A DNA stretch of 44,109 nt from a bacterium (GCA_020048935.1 JAIFLS010000146.1:1-44109), one strand, 5' to 3'; positions 18,121-26,984 are shown, counted from the first letter of the stretch. A program made the numbers and translations. The notes: generated from the letters alone by a model not told the origin.

Positions 18121-19056
18121 ATGCAGGTTTATAATAACGTTCCCGCTTTTGGTGTGTGGGTCAATTACTCCGCCAGCGTGCAGAATATGCGCGATTCGAT
18201 GGGAAAGCTTTCCAGCGGTCTGCGTATCAAGACGGCGGCAGATGATCCGGCTGGTCTGGCAATCAGTGAGCGTATGCGTTCACAGATTCGCAACTCGGGC
18301 ATGGCGGCTCAGAACATCCAGAACAGCATTGCGTTCATGCGCACGGCCGATTCGTGGATGCAGAAGATCCATGACATGCTGCACCGGATGAACGAACTGG
18401 CTGTCTCGTCGAATGACGGGACGAAAACCCAGGTCGACCGCGCCAATCTGCAGGTTGAATTCGAGAACATGCAGGCGGAGATCATCCGCATCACGACTGG
18501 CAGCCTGGCCCGCGGCAAGTTCAACACGGCTAACCTGTTCCAGGATAATGCCGGTTTGATCACCCAGGTCGGTGCCGATCCGGGACAGTTGTTCTGCGGG
18601 GCATCGCTTTCCCTGCACCGCGCGAGCAACGCCGAAATCGGGAGCGCACCGATCGCCTTCTCGTGCGGGCAGTTCACAATCGGTCCTTCGGTTACGGTAA
18701 CCTGGGGGTCTGTGCTCAACGGGGGAACGAATGCGACAGGGACCTTCAACGGCGGCATCAGCATCGAGACGCAGGATGCAGCCATGAAGTCGATCGCAGT
18801 GCTGAAGCTGGCAATCGACCATGTCAGCAACAAGCGCGCAGTACTCGGGGCAGAGGCCAGCCGTCTGAATCACTCCCTGGAAGGTGTCCGCACCTATCAG
18901 GAGAACATGATGGGTGCCGAGAGCCAGATCCGCGACGTGGATATGGCGCTGGAGTCCACCAAGTTCATGAAGTACCAGATCCTGACGCAGGTGGGTACCG
19001 CGATGCTGGCGCAGGCCAATGCCTTGCCTCAGAGCGTGATGCAGTTGATCGGATAA
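18121..19056 (+). CDS. fliC: Flagellin 2 (311 aa), inverted paralog of flagellin 1
   Basis: MQVYNNVPAFGVWVNYSASVQNMRDSMGKLSSGLRIKTAADDPAGLAISERMRSQ ... MLAQANALPQSVMQLIG; SD AAGGAGGA. Confidence 0.95.
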   Translation: MQVYNNVPAFGVWVNYSASVQNMRDSMGKLSSGLRIKTAADDPAGLAISERMRSQIRNSGMAAQNIQNSIAFMRTADSWMQKIHDMLHRMNELAVSSNDGTKTQVDRANLQVEFENMQAEIIRITTGSLARGKFNTANLFQDNAGLITQVGADPGQLFCGASLSLHRASNAEIGSAPIAFSCGQFTIGPSVTVTWGSVLNGGTNATGTFNGGISIETQDAAMKSIAVLKLAIDHVSNKRAVLGAEASRLNHSLEGVRTYQENMMGAESQIRDVDMALESTKFMKYQILTQVGTAMLAQANALPQSVMQLIG

Positions 19057-19070
19057 GGACGGAAATGGCG

Positions 19071-19110
19071 GGCCGGTTCCGCACGGGGCGGAACCGGTCT
19101 GCCGTTTTTT
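19071..19110 (+). terminator. Intrinsic-type terminator after flagellin 2
   Basis: ccggttccgc-acggg-gcggaaccgg followed by tctgccgtttttt. Confidence 0.75.
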
Positions 19111-19126
19111 CAGAAAGGATAGGCGA

Positions 19127-19597
19127 ATGACAACGGAAAAACGGGTGGACACCATAGAGGTTAACTCCTTTGAGGAGTACACGCTGTACTCGCTTGATCA
19201 ATCGTCCGGTGCCATTCTTGGCATGATGGATCGCAGCAAGCAGATCGCCTCGCAATGGCCCGATCTGGCGTCGATGTCCTGTCTGCCAGGGTTATGCAAG
19301 GATGTGGCGGCGTTGTCGAGCTACCAGCACTCCCTGAATGTGGCGGTCGGTGACTTTGATGGGGACGCAGGCGGCTCCTGGCTGCGAGCCCGGGACGCGT
19401 TGCAGGCAGTAATGAACGCCTTACAGGATTCGATAAACATCAATGATCCGGATGTTATCAAGCAGATTTTCGGCTTTGCCTTGCCGGGGGCGTTGAATGA
19501 TTTCATGATCGCGATCCCCGGCCTGAAACAACATGTCGCGGGGATGATCAGCGAGGTTCAGCCCGACGTTGTCGCGGGCAATAGCGAAGGGGTCTGA
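19127..19597 (+). CDS. Hypothetical protein between flagellin and maf
   Basis: 156 aa; SD aaaggatag upstream, ends at start of next gene; no family recognised. Confidence 0.7.
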   Translation: MTTEKRVDTIEVNSFEEYTLYSLDQSSGAILGMMDRSKQIASQWPDLASMSCLPGLCKDVAALSSYQHSLNVAVGDFDGDAGGSWLRARDALQAVMNALQDSININDPDVIKQIFGFALPGALNDFMIAIPGLKQHVAGMISEVQPDVVAGNSEGV

Positions 19598-21417
19598 TGG
19601 AATCCGAGTGGTTACTGGCGTTGAAAGCGGCGGATGGCGAGGCGGCGGACGTGTTTCTGGATGAACCTCCGGTGCCTGCTGGAGATGATCCGCTTATGGC
19701 TGTCGATGACCCTCTGGGCATCGTCCGCGAGTGGCTTGGTCAATGCGTTCCGACGCCGAATGTCGTAATCGTGCCGGGCGTTTCTCAAATTGTCCTGATT
19801 GAGCCGTTGTTGCAGCTTAAAACCTCGATGAATATTCTAGTTCTCGAGCAGAATGTGAATAAGCTGCGTTGCGCCCTTGATGCCGCCGATAGCCCGGCTC
19901 TGGCCGCAGCGATTCGAGCCGGACGGCTACGGATTGATCCCGGCGAGTCATCTCTATCCACGGCCGAGCGATTTCTTTGTGCTGCCGATTTCTCCCGTTG
20001 TCCCCGAATTCGCCTCCTGGATATACTGCCGGTCAGTTCAGAGGACATGGACATGGCCACGGAGATGACCAAGGATGTCCGCGAATTGATCCGGTTTCAG
20101 GCTTGTGACCTCTCAACCCGGTTGCGTTTCGGTGCCGAATGGCAAGAGCAGACCCTGCTCAATCTGCCCCGGATTCTCCAGCATGCGCCGCTGTCTGCCT
20201 TGTTCAAGCAATTCAAGGGCACGTCGGCTCTGGTTGTGGCGGCGGGGCCATCACTGAACGATGCCATTCCTTTTATCAAGAGATTCAGGAATCGATTCCT
20301 GCTGATCTGCGTGGGACGGGTGAGCACCTTTCTTCAAAATCAGGGGATTGTGCCGGATTTGATTGTTACAGGCGATGGGCAGCATTACGTCAGGGACCAT
20401 TTCAAGAACAAACCGGCGGGGGTGCCGGTTGCCGCCAGTTGCTTTACGGATCCGGCCGTGATTAATAAACTTGATCGTGTCTTTTTCATGGAGTTGGTTT
20501 CAATGCGCCTGCCCGAATGGCTGCGGCCAAAGGTCGGTGAGCAGGGCGAGATCTACCCGGGCGGGAATGTGTCGACGGCAGCTATGTCGGTCGCGGCGGC
20601 ACTGGGTTGCAGCCCGGTTGTGACGGTGGGTTTTGACTTGAGCTATTCTCCTGATGGAAGGACGCATGCGGCAAGCAAGAGCGGGGGCGGTCTGCCTAAG
20701 GGAGAAACGTACTTCGATGTTCCCGGAAACTTCCAGGATACGGTCAAGACGAATCGGCAGATGTTTCACTATATCGGTTTCGCAAAGGAGTTTGTTGCTG
20801 AGCGCCCGGAGGTACGCTTTGTCAATCTCAATACGGCCGGGGCGCGAATCGAAGGTATGGAGATTGCGAGGCACGGGGAACTGGAAAGGTATGCAGGCCC
20901 CGAAATCGATGCCGCACGACGAATCGCGGCCTTATATGAGTCATGCGCCGGGGAGCCTGAACGCTCTGCAACTTGTATCAAAGGCTTGCGGGACGATATT
21001 CCGGTCCTGCAATCGCTGCGGATGGAGTGCATGCAGGCCGCCATGGTTTGTAATCAGATGATCATGCTGATGCGGCGGCCGGGGACGGTAAAAGATCCGG
21101 AAACGGTGTTGCGCGAACATCTTGACCGCGTGGCCCCGGTGGATACCCGGCTCAAGACCGATCCGATTATGGACTTGCTGGAGGCGCGGCTGGAGGGCGT
21201 CTCGAACGCGTTGACCGAGCGCATGGTCTCGCATGAGGAACGGGCCATGTCGCCCGCGGTTCGAAGCCATCGTCGCTGGCGTGATTATTACACCGCGGTT
21301 GCCGATGCCTGCCAGATGTCACAGGGGCTCTTGGAGAACATAGTCTCAAAACTTGAATCGTCGTCCTGTGCGGCGTCTTGCGATAATCCGGGAAAACGAA
21401 TGGAGGTAGCCGTATGA
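19597..21417 (+). CDS. Motility-associated (Maf/DUF115-type) flagellin glycosyltransferase
   Basis: 606 aa; ALVVAAGPSLNDAIPFIKRFRNRFLLICVGRVSTFLQNQGIVPDLIVTGDG, GGNVSTAAMSVAAALGCSPVVTVGFDLSYS. Confidence 0.88.
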   Translation: MESEWLLALKAADGEAADVFLDEPPVPAGDDPLMAVDDPLGIVREWLGQCVPTPNVVIVPGVSQIVLIEPLLQLKTSMNILVLEQNVNKLRCALDAADSPALAAAIRAGRLRIDPGESSLSTAERFLCAADFSRCPRIRLLDILPVSSEDMDMATEMTKDVRELIRFQACDLSTRLRFGAEWQEQTLLNLPRILQHAPLSALFKQFKGTSALVVAAGPSLNDAIPFIKRFRNRFLLICVGRVSTFLQNQGIVPDLIVTGDGQHYVRDHFKNKPAGVPVAASCFTDPAVINKLDRVFFMELVSMRLPEWLRPKVGEQGEIYPGGNVSTAAMSVAAALGCSPVVTVGFDLSYSPDGRTHAASKSGGGLPKGETYFDVPGNFQDTVKTNRQMFHYIGFAKEFVAERPEVRFVNLNTAGARIEGMEIARHGELERYAGPEIDAARRIAALYESCAGEPERSATCIKGLRDDIPVLQSLRMECMQAAMVCNQMIMLMRRPGTVKDPETVLREHLDRVAPVDTRLKTDPIMDLLEARLEGVSNALTERMVSHEERAMSPAVRSHRRWRDYYTAVADACQMSQGLLENIVSKLESSSCAASCDNPGKRMEVAV

Positions 21418-21851
21418 AGGGGTTGCAATATGAATCGCAGAAAGTGCTCTCAGCCTCGCCGATGGAGTTGATCCTGATGCTCTATGATGGCGGGCTGCGA
21501 AGTCTTGAATGGGCATTGGATGCGTTTGGCGAGCCTGACGAACTGAAGCGGATGCAAGCGATTAATACCCATTTGCTCAAGGCGCAGAGTTATATTACCG
21601 AATTGGCCTGCTCGCTGGATATCGAGCAGGGTGGGGAAATGGCCCGATCAATCGAACAGATTTATGAATTCATGATTAATCACCTCATCAATGCCAATAC
21701 ATCCGGCAGCCGTAAGCCGGTTGAGGAGGTTCGCTCGATGCTTGCTGATCTGCGTGACGGTTGGAGGCAGGCAATGGATGCGTTGCCCCGAGACCAGACG
21801 CCGGAACCTGTGGCGGTTGAACGAACGAGCAGTTTCAACTTTTCCGGCTAG
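21414..21851 (+). CDS. fliS: FliS, flagellin export chaperone
   Basis: YESQKVLSASPMELILMLYDGGLRSLEWAL; HLINANTSGSRKPVEEVRSMLADLRDGWRQA. Confidence 0.92.
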   Translation: MKGLQYESQKVLSASPMELILMLYDGGLRSLEWALDAFGEPDELKRMQAINTHLLKAQSYITELACSLDIEQGGEMARSIEQIYEFMINHLINANTSGSRKPVEEVRSMLADLRDGWRQAMDALPRDQTPEPVAVERTSSFNFSG

Positions 21852-21860
21852 GATGCTGCC

Positions 21861-22160
21861 ATGCAACGAATGCTTGAACTTGATTATGCGATTCGGGAGG
21901 CACTTGGTGCTCGCGATAGCGAGGCTGTATTGCGGCTTGCCGGCGAGCATTATCAGGCGATTCAAGCCCTGCTTGATAAGCAAAACGGCGTGGTGCGCGA
22001 GCGTCTTGTCCGCCAGGCGGCCGACCTGCTGGCGGAAACGCTCAAGATTGCACGGCAGGTGCGCGAGCATTTGCGGGAAGAATTGAACATGACGGTTCGC
22101 CAGCGGCAGTTGGCAGGAAACCGGCACGATTCCGTTCCAGCCCGGTCCTATCGGGCGTGA
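21861..22160 (+). CDS. FliT-like small helical protein (positional inference)
   Basis: 99 aa, 9 bp after fliS, helical; no strong motif. Confidence 0.5.
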   Translation: MQRMLELDYAIREALGARDSEAVLRLAGEHYQAIQALLDKQNGVVRERLVRQAADLLAETLKIARQVREHLREELNMTVRQRQLAGNRHDSVPARSYRA

Positions 22161-22180
22161 ACATTGGAGTCAGCCGCCTG

Positions 22181-22196
22181 TGGCACGGAGGCTGCT
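22181..22196 (+). promoter_or_regulatory. sigma54 promoter
   Basis: TGGCACGGAGGCTGCT; GG/GC spacing correct. Confidence 0.7.
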
Positions 22197-22209
22197 TCAT
22201 TTCCGCGTC

Positions 22210-22530
22210 ATGACAGCGTTAGAAAAAAACACAAATCAGTTATATCGACAGAAGTATTTTGTTGAAGAAAGTAACGTGATTCGCTACCGACCACCGTCGG
22301 CGGCCCCTGGCTGTACCAAGGTCTCAACGGTGATTTCGAGGCAATCTGCTCGTGTGTCCGAGATCCGGGTTCCGTTAAACGGCCCCCCGCCCAGTTCCGA
22401 TGCCCAGATCGCGGTGCAGCTTCTCCATAGTGGCGCGGCGCTAAGCGGTATCCGTATCAAATGCCCGTGTGGACGGCATGCGGAATTAGATTTGGATACC
22501 CCTGCCGGCGTTAAAAAGGGGGGGGGATGA
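22210..22530 (+). CDS. Hypothetical protein (start ATG 22210 or GTG 22276)
   Basis: ORF overlapping the downstream lipoprotein start (ATGA); IRIKCPCGRHAELDLD motif; the track start (GTG 22180) lies on the promoter. Confidence 0.55.
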   Translation: MTALEKNTNQLYRQKYFVEESNVIRYRPPSAAPGCTKVSTVISRQSARVSEIRVPLNGPPPSSDAQIAVQLLHSGAALSGIRIKCPCGRHAELDLDTPAGVKKGGG

Positions 22531-23297
22531 GCTCCTTGTGTGTTGGCGGTTTACTCCGAGGCGGGCTGATCGTCGGCTTGGCCCTTTCCCTGTGCGGGTG
22601 TGCCACGCGGCAGGGGCGCGATTACGGGAATATCCTCTTTCCTGGGGCAAACTATTTCCAGGTTCAGGTGGTCACGCCGGATGCTTCTCTGGCCTCGCCG
22701 GTACCGATCGCGGATCTGCTGCTGCTGCCACCCGTTGGCGATGTTCCCGAGAACCTGACGGATGGGTTGCAGCTTACGTTGTGGCAGGAACTGCAGCAGA
22801 TCCTGCCGGGTGCGGTTCGGGCCCCGAGGCCGCGCGGGCGCTATGTGCCGTATATGCAAACTTCAAATATACTGATGGACGACGGGCGTCCGGCCATCGA
22901 GGAACTGGTGCGCATCGGGAAGCTGGCGCAGGCATCGCATGTGCTGCTGCCAAGGATTATCGACTACCGGGCCTATCATCCGCAGCGGATTGTGATGGAA
23001 TGGCTGATCGTGGATGTAAATCGCGGCAGGACTCTTTTGCTGCTTGTCGGGGGGCTCGATGTCTCTGAACAGCGCGTTCTGATCAGTGCGGATTCGTACT
23101 TGCGCGAACGCAAGGCAAAGCCCTATAATACGGCCAATCTGGAATTACTGTTGCGTTCACCGCGCGAATTCAACGGTTTTGCCGTGGCGCAAGCGGTGGA
23201 TGCCCTGAGGGGACGTCTCACGCCTGATAAGAGTGATCCATTTAAGCGCGTCATGGAAAGTGCCGAAGTAAGAGAATATCTGAGTGATTTGCAATGA
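22527..23297 (+). CDS. Outer-membrane-type lipoprotein of unknown function in flagellar cluster
   Basis: Signal peptide with lipobox GLALSLCGCATRQ; 256 aa. Confidence 0.75.
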   Translation: MSSLCVGGLLRGGLIVGLALSLCGCATRQGRDYGNILFPGANYFQVQVVTPDASLASPVPIADLLLLPPVGDVPENLTDGLQLTLWQELQQILPGAVRAPRPRGRYVPYMQTSNILMDDGRPAIEELVRIGKLAQASHVLLPRIIDYRAYHPQRIVMEWLIVDVNRGRTLLLLVGGLDVSEQRVLISADSYLRERKAKPYNTANLELLLRSPREFNGFAVAQAVDALRGRLTPDKSDPFKRVMESAEVREYLSDLQ

Positions 23298-23608
23298 ATA
23301 TAATAACGAATAACATGGCTGAGAACGTAAAACCTGATCTTGCCCTCCGCAAATCAGGGCGCGTTGCCAAGAGGTCCTTGTGCCAAAGCGAGGTTGTGAA
23401 ACGAGGGGTGAAGCATGATCAGGACGGTACCTCGGTGATGGGGCGCCTTGTATCTCAGGAAATGCTTCGTGCCAAGCGTGAATACAGCGAGGCCCCTGTA
23501 TCAGCGGATCGTTTGCAGCAGGCTGGCTCAGATCAATTTGATCCGCCTTCGGATGCCGCCCTTGATGTGATTTTTTCCCGTATGGCCGGATTTAGCGCCG
23601 TCGGGTGA
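23294..23608 (+). CDS. Small hypothetical protein
   Basis: 104 aa, overlaps upstream stop (ATGA); followed by intrinsic terminator. Confidence 0.5.
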   Translation: MNIITNNMAENVKPDLALRKSGRVAKRSLCQSEVVKRGVKHDQDGTSVMGRLVSQEMLRAKREYSEAPVSADRLQQAGSDQFDPPSDAALDVIFSRMAGFSAVG

Positions 23609-23632
23609 TCGTGTCCGATATCTATGCTCCCT

Positions 23633-23667
23633 AACGCATCGGCAATTCTTGCCGGTGCGTTTTTTTT
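23633..23667 (+). terminator. Intrinsic terminator
   Basis: acgcatcggcaa-ttc-ttgccggtgcgt followed by 8 T. Confidence 0.88.
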
Positions 23668-23682
23668 GTGTCCCGCTTCTCA

Positions 23683-23698
23683 TGGCATCCAGGCTGCT
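23683..23698 (+). promoter_or_regulatory. sigma54 promoter of flgF operon
   Basis: TGGCATCCAGGCTGCT, 38 nt upstream of flgF ATG. Confidence 0.7.
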
Positions 23699-23735
23699 AC
23701 CGTTTTGTGGCAGAGCTTTGAGACGGAGGCAGAAA

Positions 23736-24461
23736 ATGGACGATATGGCGTGTGGACTTCGCAACGTGTATGGCCGCTCGACGCGGCGGCTGCAGATGAT
23801 CGCAGAAAACCTTGCAAATACAAGTACGCCGGGGTACCGGGCGGGCGAAGTAACGGCGCAACCGGTGCGCTCTTTTGAGCGTGTCCTGGATGGTCATGTA
23901 TCGACCAATCGGGAACGCGATGCGACGGATCTGACGCAGGGGGCCATCCGCGCGACAGACCGTCCGCTTGATTTCGCCCTTGTGGGCGACGGCTTCTTTG
24001 TTGTCCGTGATGGCCGAAACGAGTACCTGACGCGCAATGGGGCATTTGAGGCCGCCACCGATGGATCGTTGCTGACCGCTGCCGGTCATGCCGTGATTGA
24101 TGCGAATGGCGCCCCCCTATCGATCCCGGCTGGTGTCGCGCTTGAATCCGTGCATGTCGGCGAGGATGGCGTGTTACGGCAGAAAGACGGCAAGGAAATC
24201 GGACGGTTCATGCTCGAACGTGTTGCCGACGAGCAGGATCTGTCGCGCGTGGGCACGACGCTTTTCCAGGCACCACTCTCCCGGCGTCAGCCGGCGGAGT
24301 CGGTTCGCGTACTCGGGCGTACACTTGAGTCGAGCAACACGGTTGTGTTCCAGGAACTGAGCAGCATGATGCTGCTTACCCGCACGGTGGAGGCGCTGCA
24401 GCGCGCCCAAGGCAATGAAATACAGGCGCAACGGAAAATGATGGATGCGCTTTCGGGTTAA
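23736..24461 (+). CDS. flgF: FlgF-type flagellar basal-body rod protein
   Basis: YGRSTRRLQMIAENLANTSTPGYRAGEV, RPLDFALVGDGFFVVRDGRNEYLTRNGAF. Confidence 0.88.
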   Translation: MDDMACGLRNVYGRSTRRLQMIAENLANTSTPGYRAGEVTAQPVRSFERVLDGHVSTNRERDATDLTQGAIRATDRPLDFALVGDGFFVVRDGRNEYLTRNGAFEAATDGSLLTAAGHAVIDANGAPLSIPAGVALESVHVGEDGVLRQKDGKEIGRFMLERVADEQDLSRVGTTLFQAPLSRRQPAESVRVLGRTLESSNTVVFQELSSMMLLTRTVEALQRAQGNEIQAQRKMMDALSG

Positions 24462-24491
24462 AACGAGGGTGATAAGCTAGAGGAGGTAGTT

Positions 24492-25271
24492 ATGCAACGT
24501 GCACTATGGTCTGCCGTTACCGGCATGCGGGCACAGGAAATGTCGTTGGATGTGGTCGCGAATAATCTGGCCAATGTTAACACGACCGGCTTCAAGAATA
24601 GCCGGATTCGCTTTCAGGACATGCTGTACGCGTCCATCGTGATTCCAGGTGCCTCCGGAGCCGATGGCGAGATTGGTGGTGTGCAGGTCGGGCACGGTAC
24701 GCGTGTGGCCGGCGCGGCGCGTTCCTTTACGCAGGGTGCCCTGATCGAGACCGGTAATGCGCTCGATTTTGCAATTGAGGGGGACGGCTTCTTTGAAGTA
24801 ACCCTGCCCGATGGTCAGAGTGCCTATACCCGCGACGGTGCCTTTATCCTCAACGGCGCGGGTGAGGTTGTGACCTCGGATGGTTTCCGTGTGGCCGGGT
24901 TTGACACCGTGGATGCCGGGACGACCGATATGACGATTGCGCGTGATGGGTCGTTCACCGCGATCGTCAATGGGACTCAGGTCACGAAAGGACGTGTGAC
25001 GATTTCGCGCTTCCTGAATCCGGAAGGCCTGCATTCCATGGGCCGAAACCTCTATCTGCAAACAGAAGCGAGCGGGGCGGCGGAGAGCGGACAGGTGCCT
25101 GGTAATAACGGTGTCGGCGGTCTGGCGCAGCGCTACCTGGAAAAGTCGAATGTCAATACGGCGACCGAACTGGTGAATATGATAACGACTCAGCGCGCCT
25201 ACGAGGCAACGTCGAAGGCGATCCGGGCCAGTGACGACATGCTGAGTACGGCGAATAACCTGGCTCGGTAG
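24492..25271 (+). CDS. flgG: FlgG, distal rod protein
   Basis: MQRALWSAVTGMRAQEMSLDVVANNLANVNTTGFK; NVNTATELVNMITTQRAYEATSKAIRASDDMLSTANNL. Confidence 0.95.
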   Translation: MQRALWSAVTGMRAQEMSLDVVANNLANVNTTGFKNSRIRFQDMLYASIVIPGASGADGEIGGVQVGHGTRVAGAARSFTQGALIETGNALDFAIEGDGFFEVTLPDGQSAYTRDGAFILNGAGEVVTSDGFRVAGFDTVDAGTTDMTIARDGSFTAIVNGTQVTKGRVTISRFLNPEGLHSMGRNLYLQTEASGAAESGQVPGNNGVGGLAQRYLEKSNVNTATELVNMITTQRAYEATSKAIRASDDMLSTANNLAR

Positions 25272-25295
25272 ATATGAAGCGGGAAAGGATCAGCA

Positions 25296-26261
25296 ATGAA
25301 AGAAATGACTAGACCGATAGGCAGGGCGCTATTGCTGGGGGCATTGTGCACGACTGCTTGCCGGCCGTCGCAGGCGCAGGTGGTGTACATGGTGTCAGCC
25401 GCGACGATTGATGGCTCCATTATCCGCTTGCGGGATGTGGTGGTTCAGGCGGATGCGTTACCGGAGGGGTGGGGGGGGCGGGTTGTAGGCAATGCGCCCC
25501 AGCCCGGCGGTGGTAGGACGCTTGGGTTGGGCTCGATTGCCGCCGCGCTGCATAGCTATGATGATATGCATGATGTGGAGTTGCGTGGCCAGCCGGAGAT
25601 TCGCCTTACGGTTCGTGCGAAATCCGTCGACGCGGATATGCTTGACCGTGTGATTGCCGAATACCTGGATCAGCGTCCGGAATTGGGGGGGCGCCGGTTG
25701 CGCGTTGCGCGTGAACAATTGCCCGTCGTGCAGGGTGGGGAAACGATCACGAATGCCGTTGTCATGGGCATTCGCGAGGACAGCCAGCGCGTCGCGTTGA
25801 TACGACTCGAAGGACCAGACTACCGGATGCCGGCAGAAGGGGTTGTGGAGTTCCCCTTGAATGAGCTGCAAGCCTACTGGATGGTTGTACGCCCGCTGCT
25901 GCGTGGCGCCACGCTGGCGGACGGCGATATCGCGGAAAAGTGGATTCCGGCCGAGGAGGGGGCTCGCTACTATCCGGTGTCGGATCGGATTACCGGGATG
26001 GAGATACGACGGAATCTGCAAACCGGACAGCTTCTTCAGATGGGGGCGCTGGCGGATCCCGTTTTTGTGAAACGCGGTGAGATCGTGAGTGTGCTTTTTG
26101 ACCAAGGCGGGTTGTCGGTAACGTTGCGGGCCCGCGCGTTATCGGATGGACGTCGTGCGGAACGGATTGCATGTGTGAATGAACGTTCAGGACGACGGAT
26201 GTATGTGCGTCTGGTCGATGTGCGTGAGGCGGTATACGAATCTGAAGGAACAGGGGGGTGA
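25296..26261 (+). CDS. flgA: FlgA, P-ring assembly chaperone
   Basis: SAF-like RPLLRGATLADGDIAEKWIPAEEG, MEIRRNLQTGQLLQMGALADPVFVKRGEIVSVLFDQGGLSVTLRARAL; between flgG and flgH. Confidence 0.88.
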   Translation: MKEMTRPIGRALLLGALCTTACRPSQAQVVYMVSAATIDGSIIRLRDVVVQADALPEGWGGRVVGNAPQPGGGRTLGLGSIAAALHSYDDMHDVELRGQPEIRLTVRAKSVDADMLDRVIAEYLDQRPELGGRRLRVAREQLPVVQGGETITNAVVMGIREDSQRVALIRLEGPDYRMPAEGVVEFPLNELQAYWMVVRPLLRGATLADGDIAEKWIPAEEGARYYPVSDRITGMEIRRNLQTGQLLQMGALADPVFVKRGEIVSVLFDQGGLSVTLRARALSDGRRAERIACVNERSGRRMYVRLVDVREAVYESEGTGG

Positions 26262-26263
26262 AA

Positions 26264-26932
26264 ATGTCTGGTGTAATAAAACGAGAGGGGTGCGTGACTG
26301 TTTGGTTGGTCGTGCTCTTCCTGGGGGGGGGCGGGGCTGTGACGCTCAAGGCGAACGAGGCGGTTCCGGAATGGAGCCTGGCCACGCGGATGTATGGCGA
26401 CGAGAAGGCGCGCCGCGTCGGCGATTTCGTGACGGTGGTGATCGAGGAGAAATCCAGCGCGAACAAGGCGGCGCAAAGCAGTTCGGCGAAAACGACAACC
26501 GGGGGAGGAAGTGCTTCGGTCGGAACCCCGTACTATACGAAAGAGACCAAGGAAGGCGAAGAGACCGTCCGTGGCCCTTGGACTCGGGCGACGCTCCCGT
26601 CATTTGAGTGGCAAATGGCGAGCGATTTCTCGGGAGGTGGCAAGACCAGTAGCGAGGAGGATCTCTCCTCGACGCTGACGGCCCGTGTATTGGATGTGCT
26701 GCCCAATGGCAACCTGCTGCTGGAGGGGCGCCGTGTCGTGCAGTTGCAGGAGGAAAAGGTGGAGGTGGTTCTGACCGGGATGGTGCGACAGCGCGATATC
26801 GCCTCCGATAACTCGGTTTCTTCCTCCCGTCTGGCGGATGCGTCGATTCGCTATGAAACCGCCGGCCCGCTGAGCCGCGACCAGAAGCGCGGTTTGCTCA
26901 CACGCATGGTCAATTGGCTGAATCCGTTTTAG
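26264..26932 (+). CDS. flgH: FlgH, L-ring protein
   Basis: RRVGDFVTVVIEEKSSANKAA, LTARVLDVLPNGNLLLEGRRVVQLQEEKVEVVLTGMVRQRDIASDNSVSSSRLADASIRYETAGPL. Confidence 0.94.
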   Translation: MSGVIKREGCVTVWLVVLFLGGGGAVTLKANEAVPEWSLATRMYGDEKARRVGDFVTVVIEEKSSANKAAQSSSAKTTTGGGSASVGTPYYTKETKEGEETVRGPWTRATLPSFEWQMASDFSGGGKTSSEEDLSSTLTARVLDVLPNGNLLLEGRRVVQLQEEKVEVVLTGMVRQRDIASDNSVSSSRLADASIRYETAGPLSRDQKRGLLTRMVNWLNPF

Positions 26933-26984
26933 CAGCCTGCCTCAATCACTGGCATGAGGGCTGCTTAAACCGGGCAAGAGGGAG

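Noticed and set aside
18280-19182. 300-aa minus-strand ORF antisense to flagellin 2
   Set aside because: Mirror of the well-conserved flagellin coding sequence; similar shadow ORF exists opposite flagellin 1, explained by flagellin codon usage.
26931-26967. Hairpin after flgH (agcagcc...ggctgct)
   Set aside because: Stem is plausible but has a bulge and no U-tract; not called a terminator.
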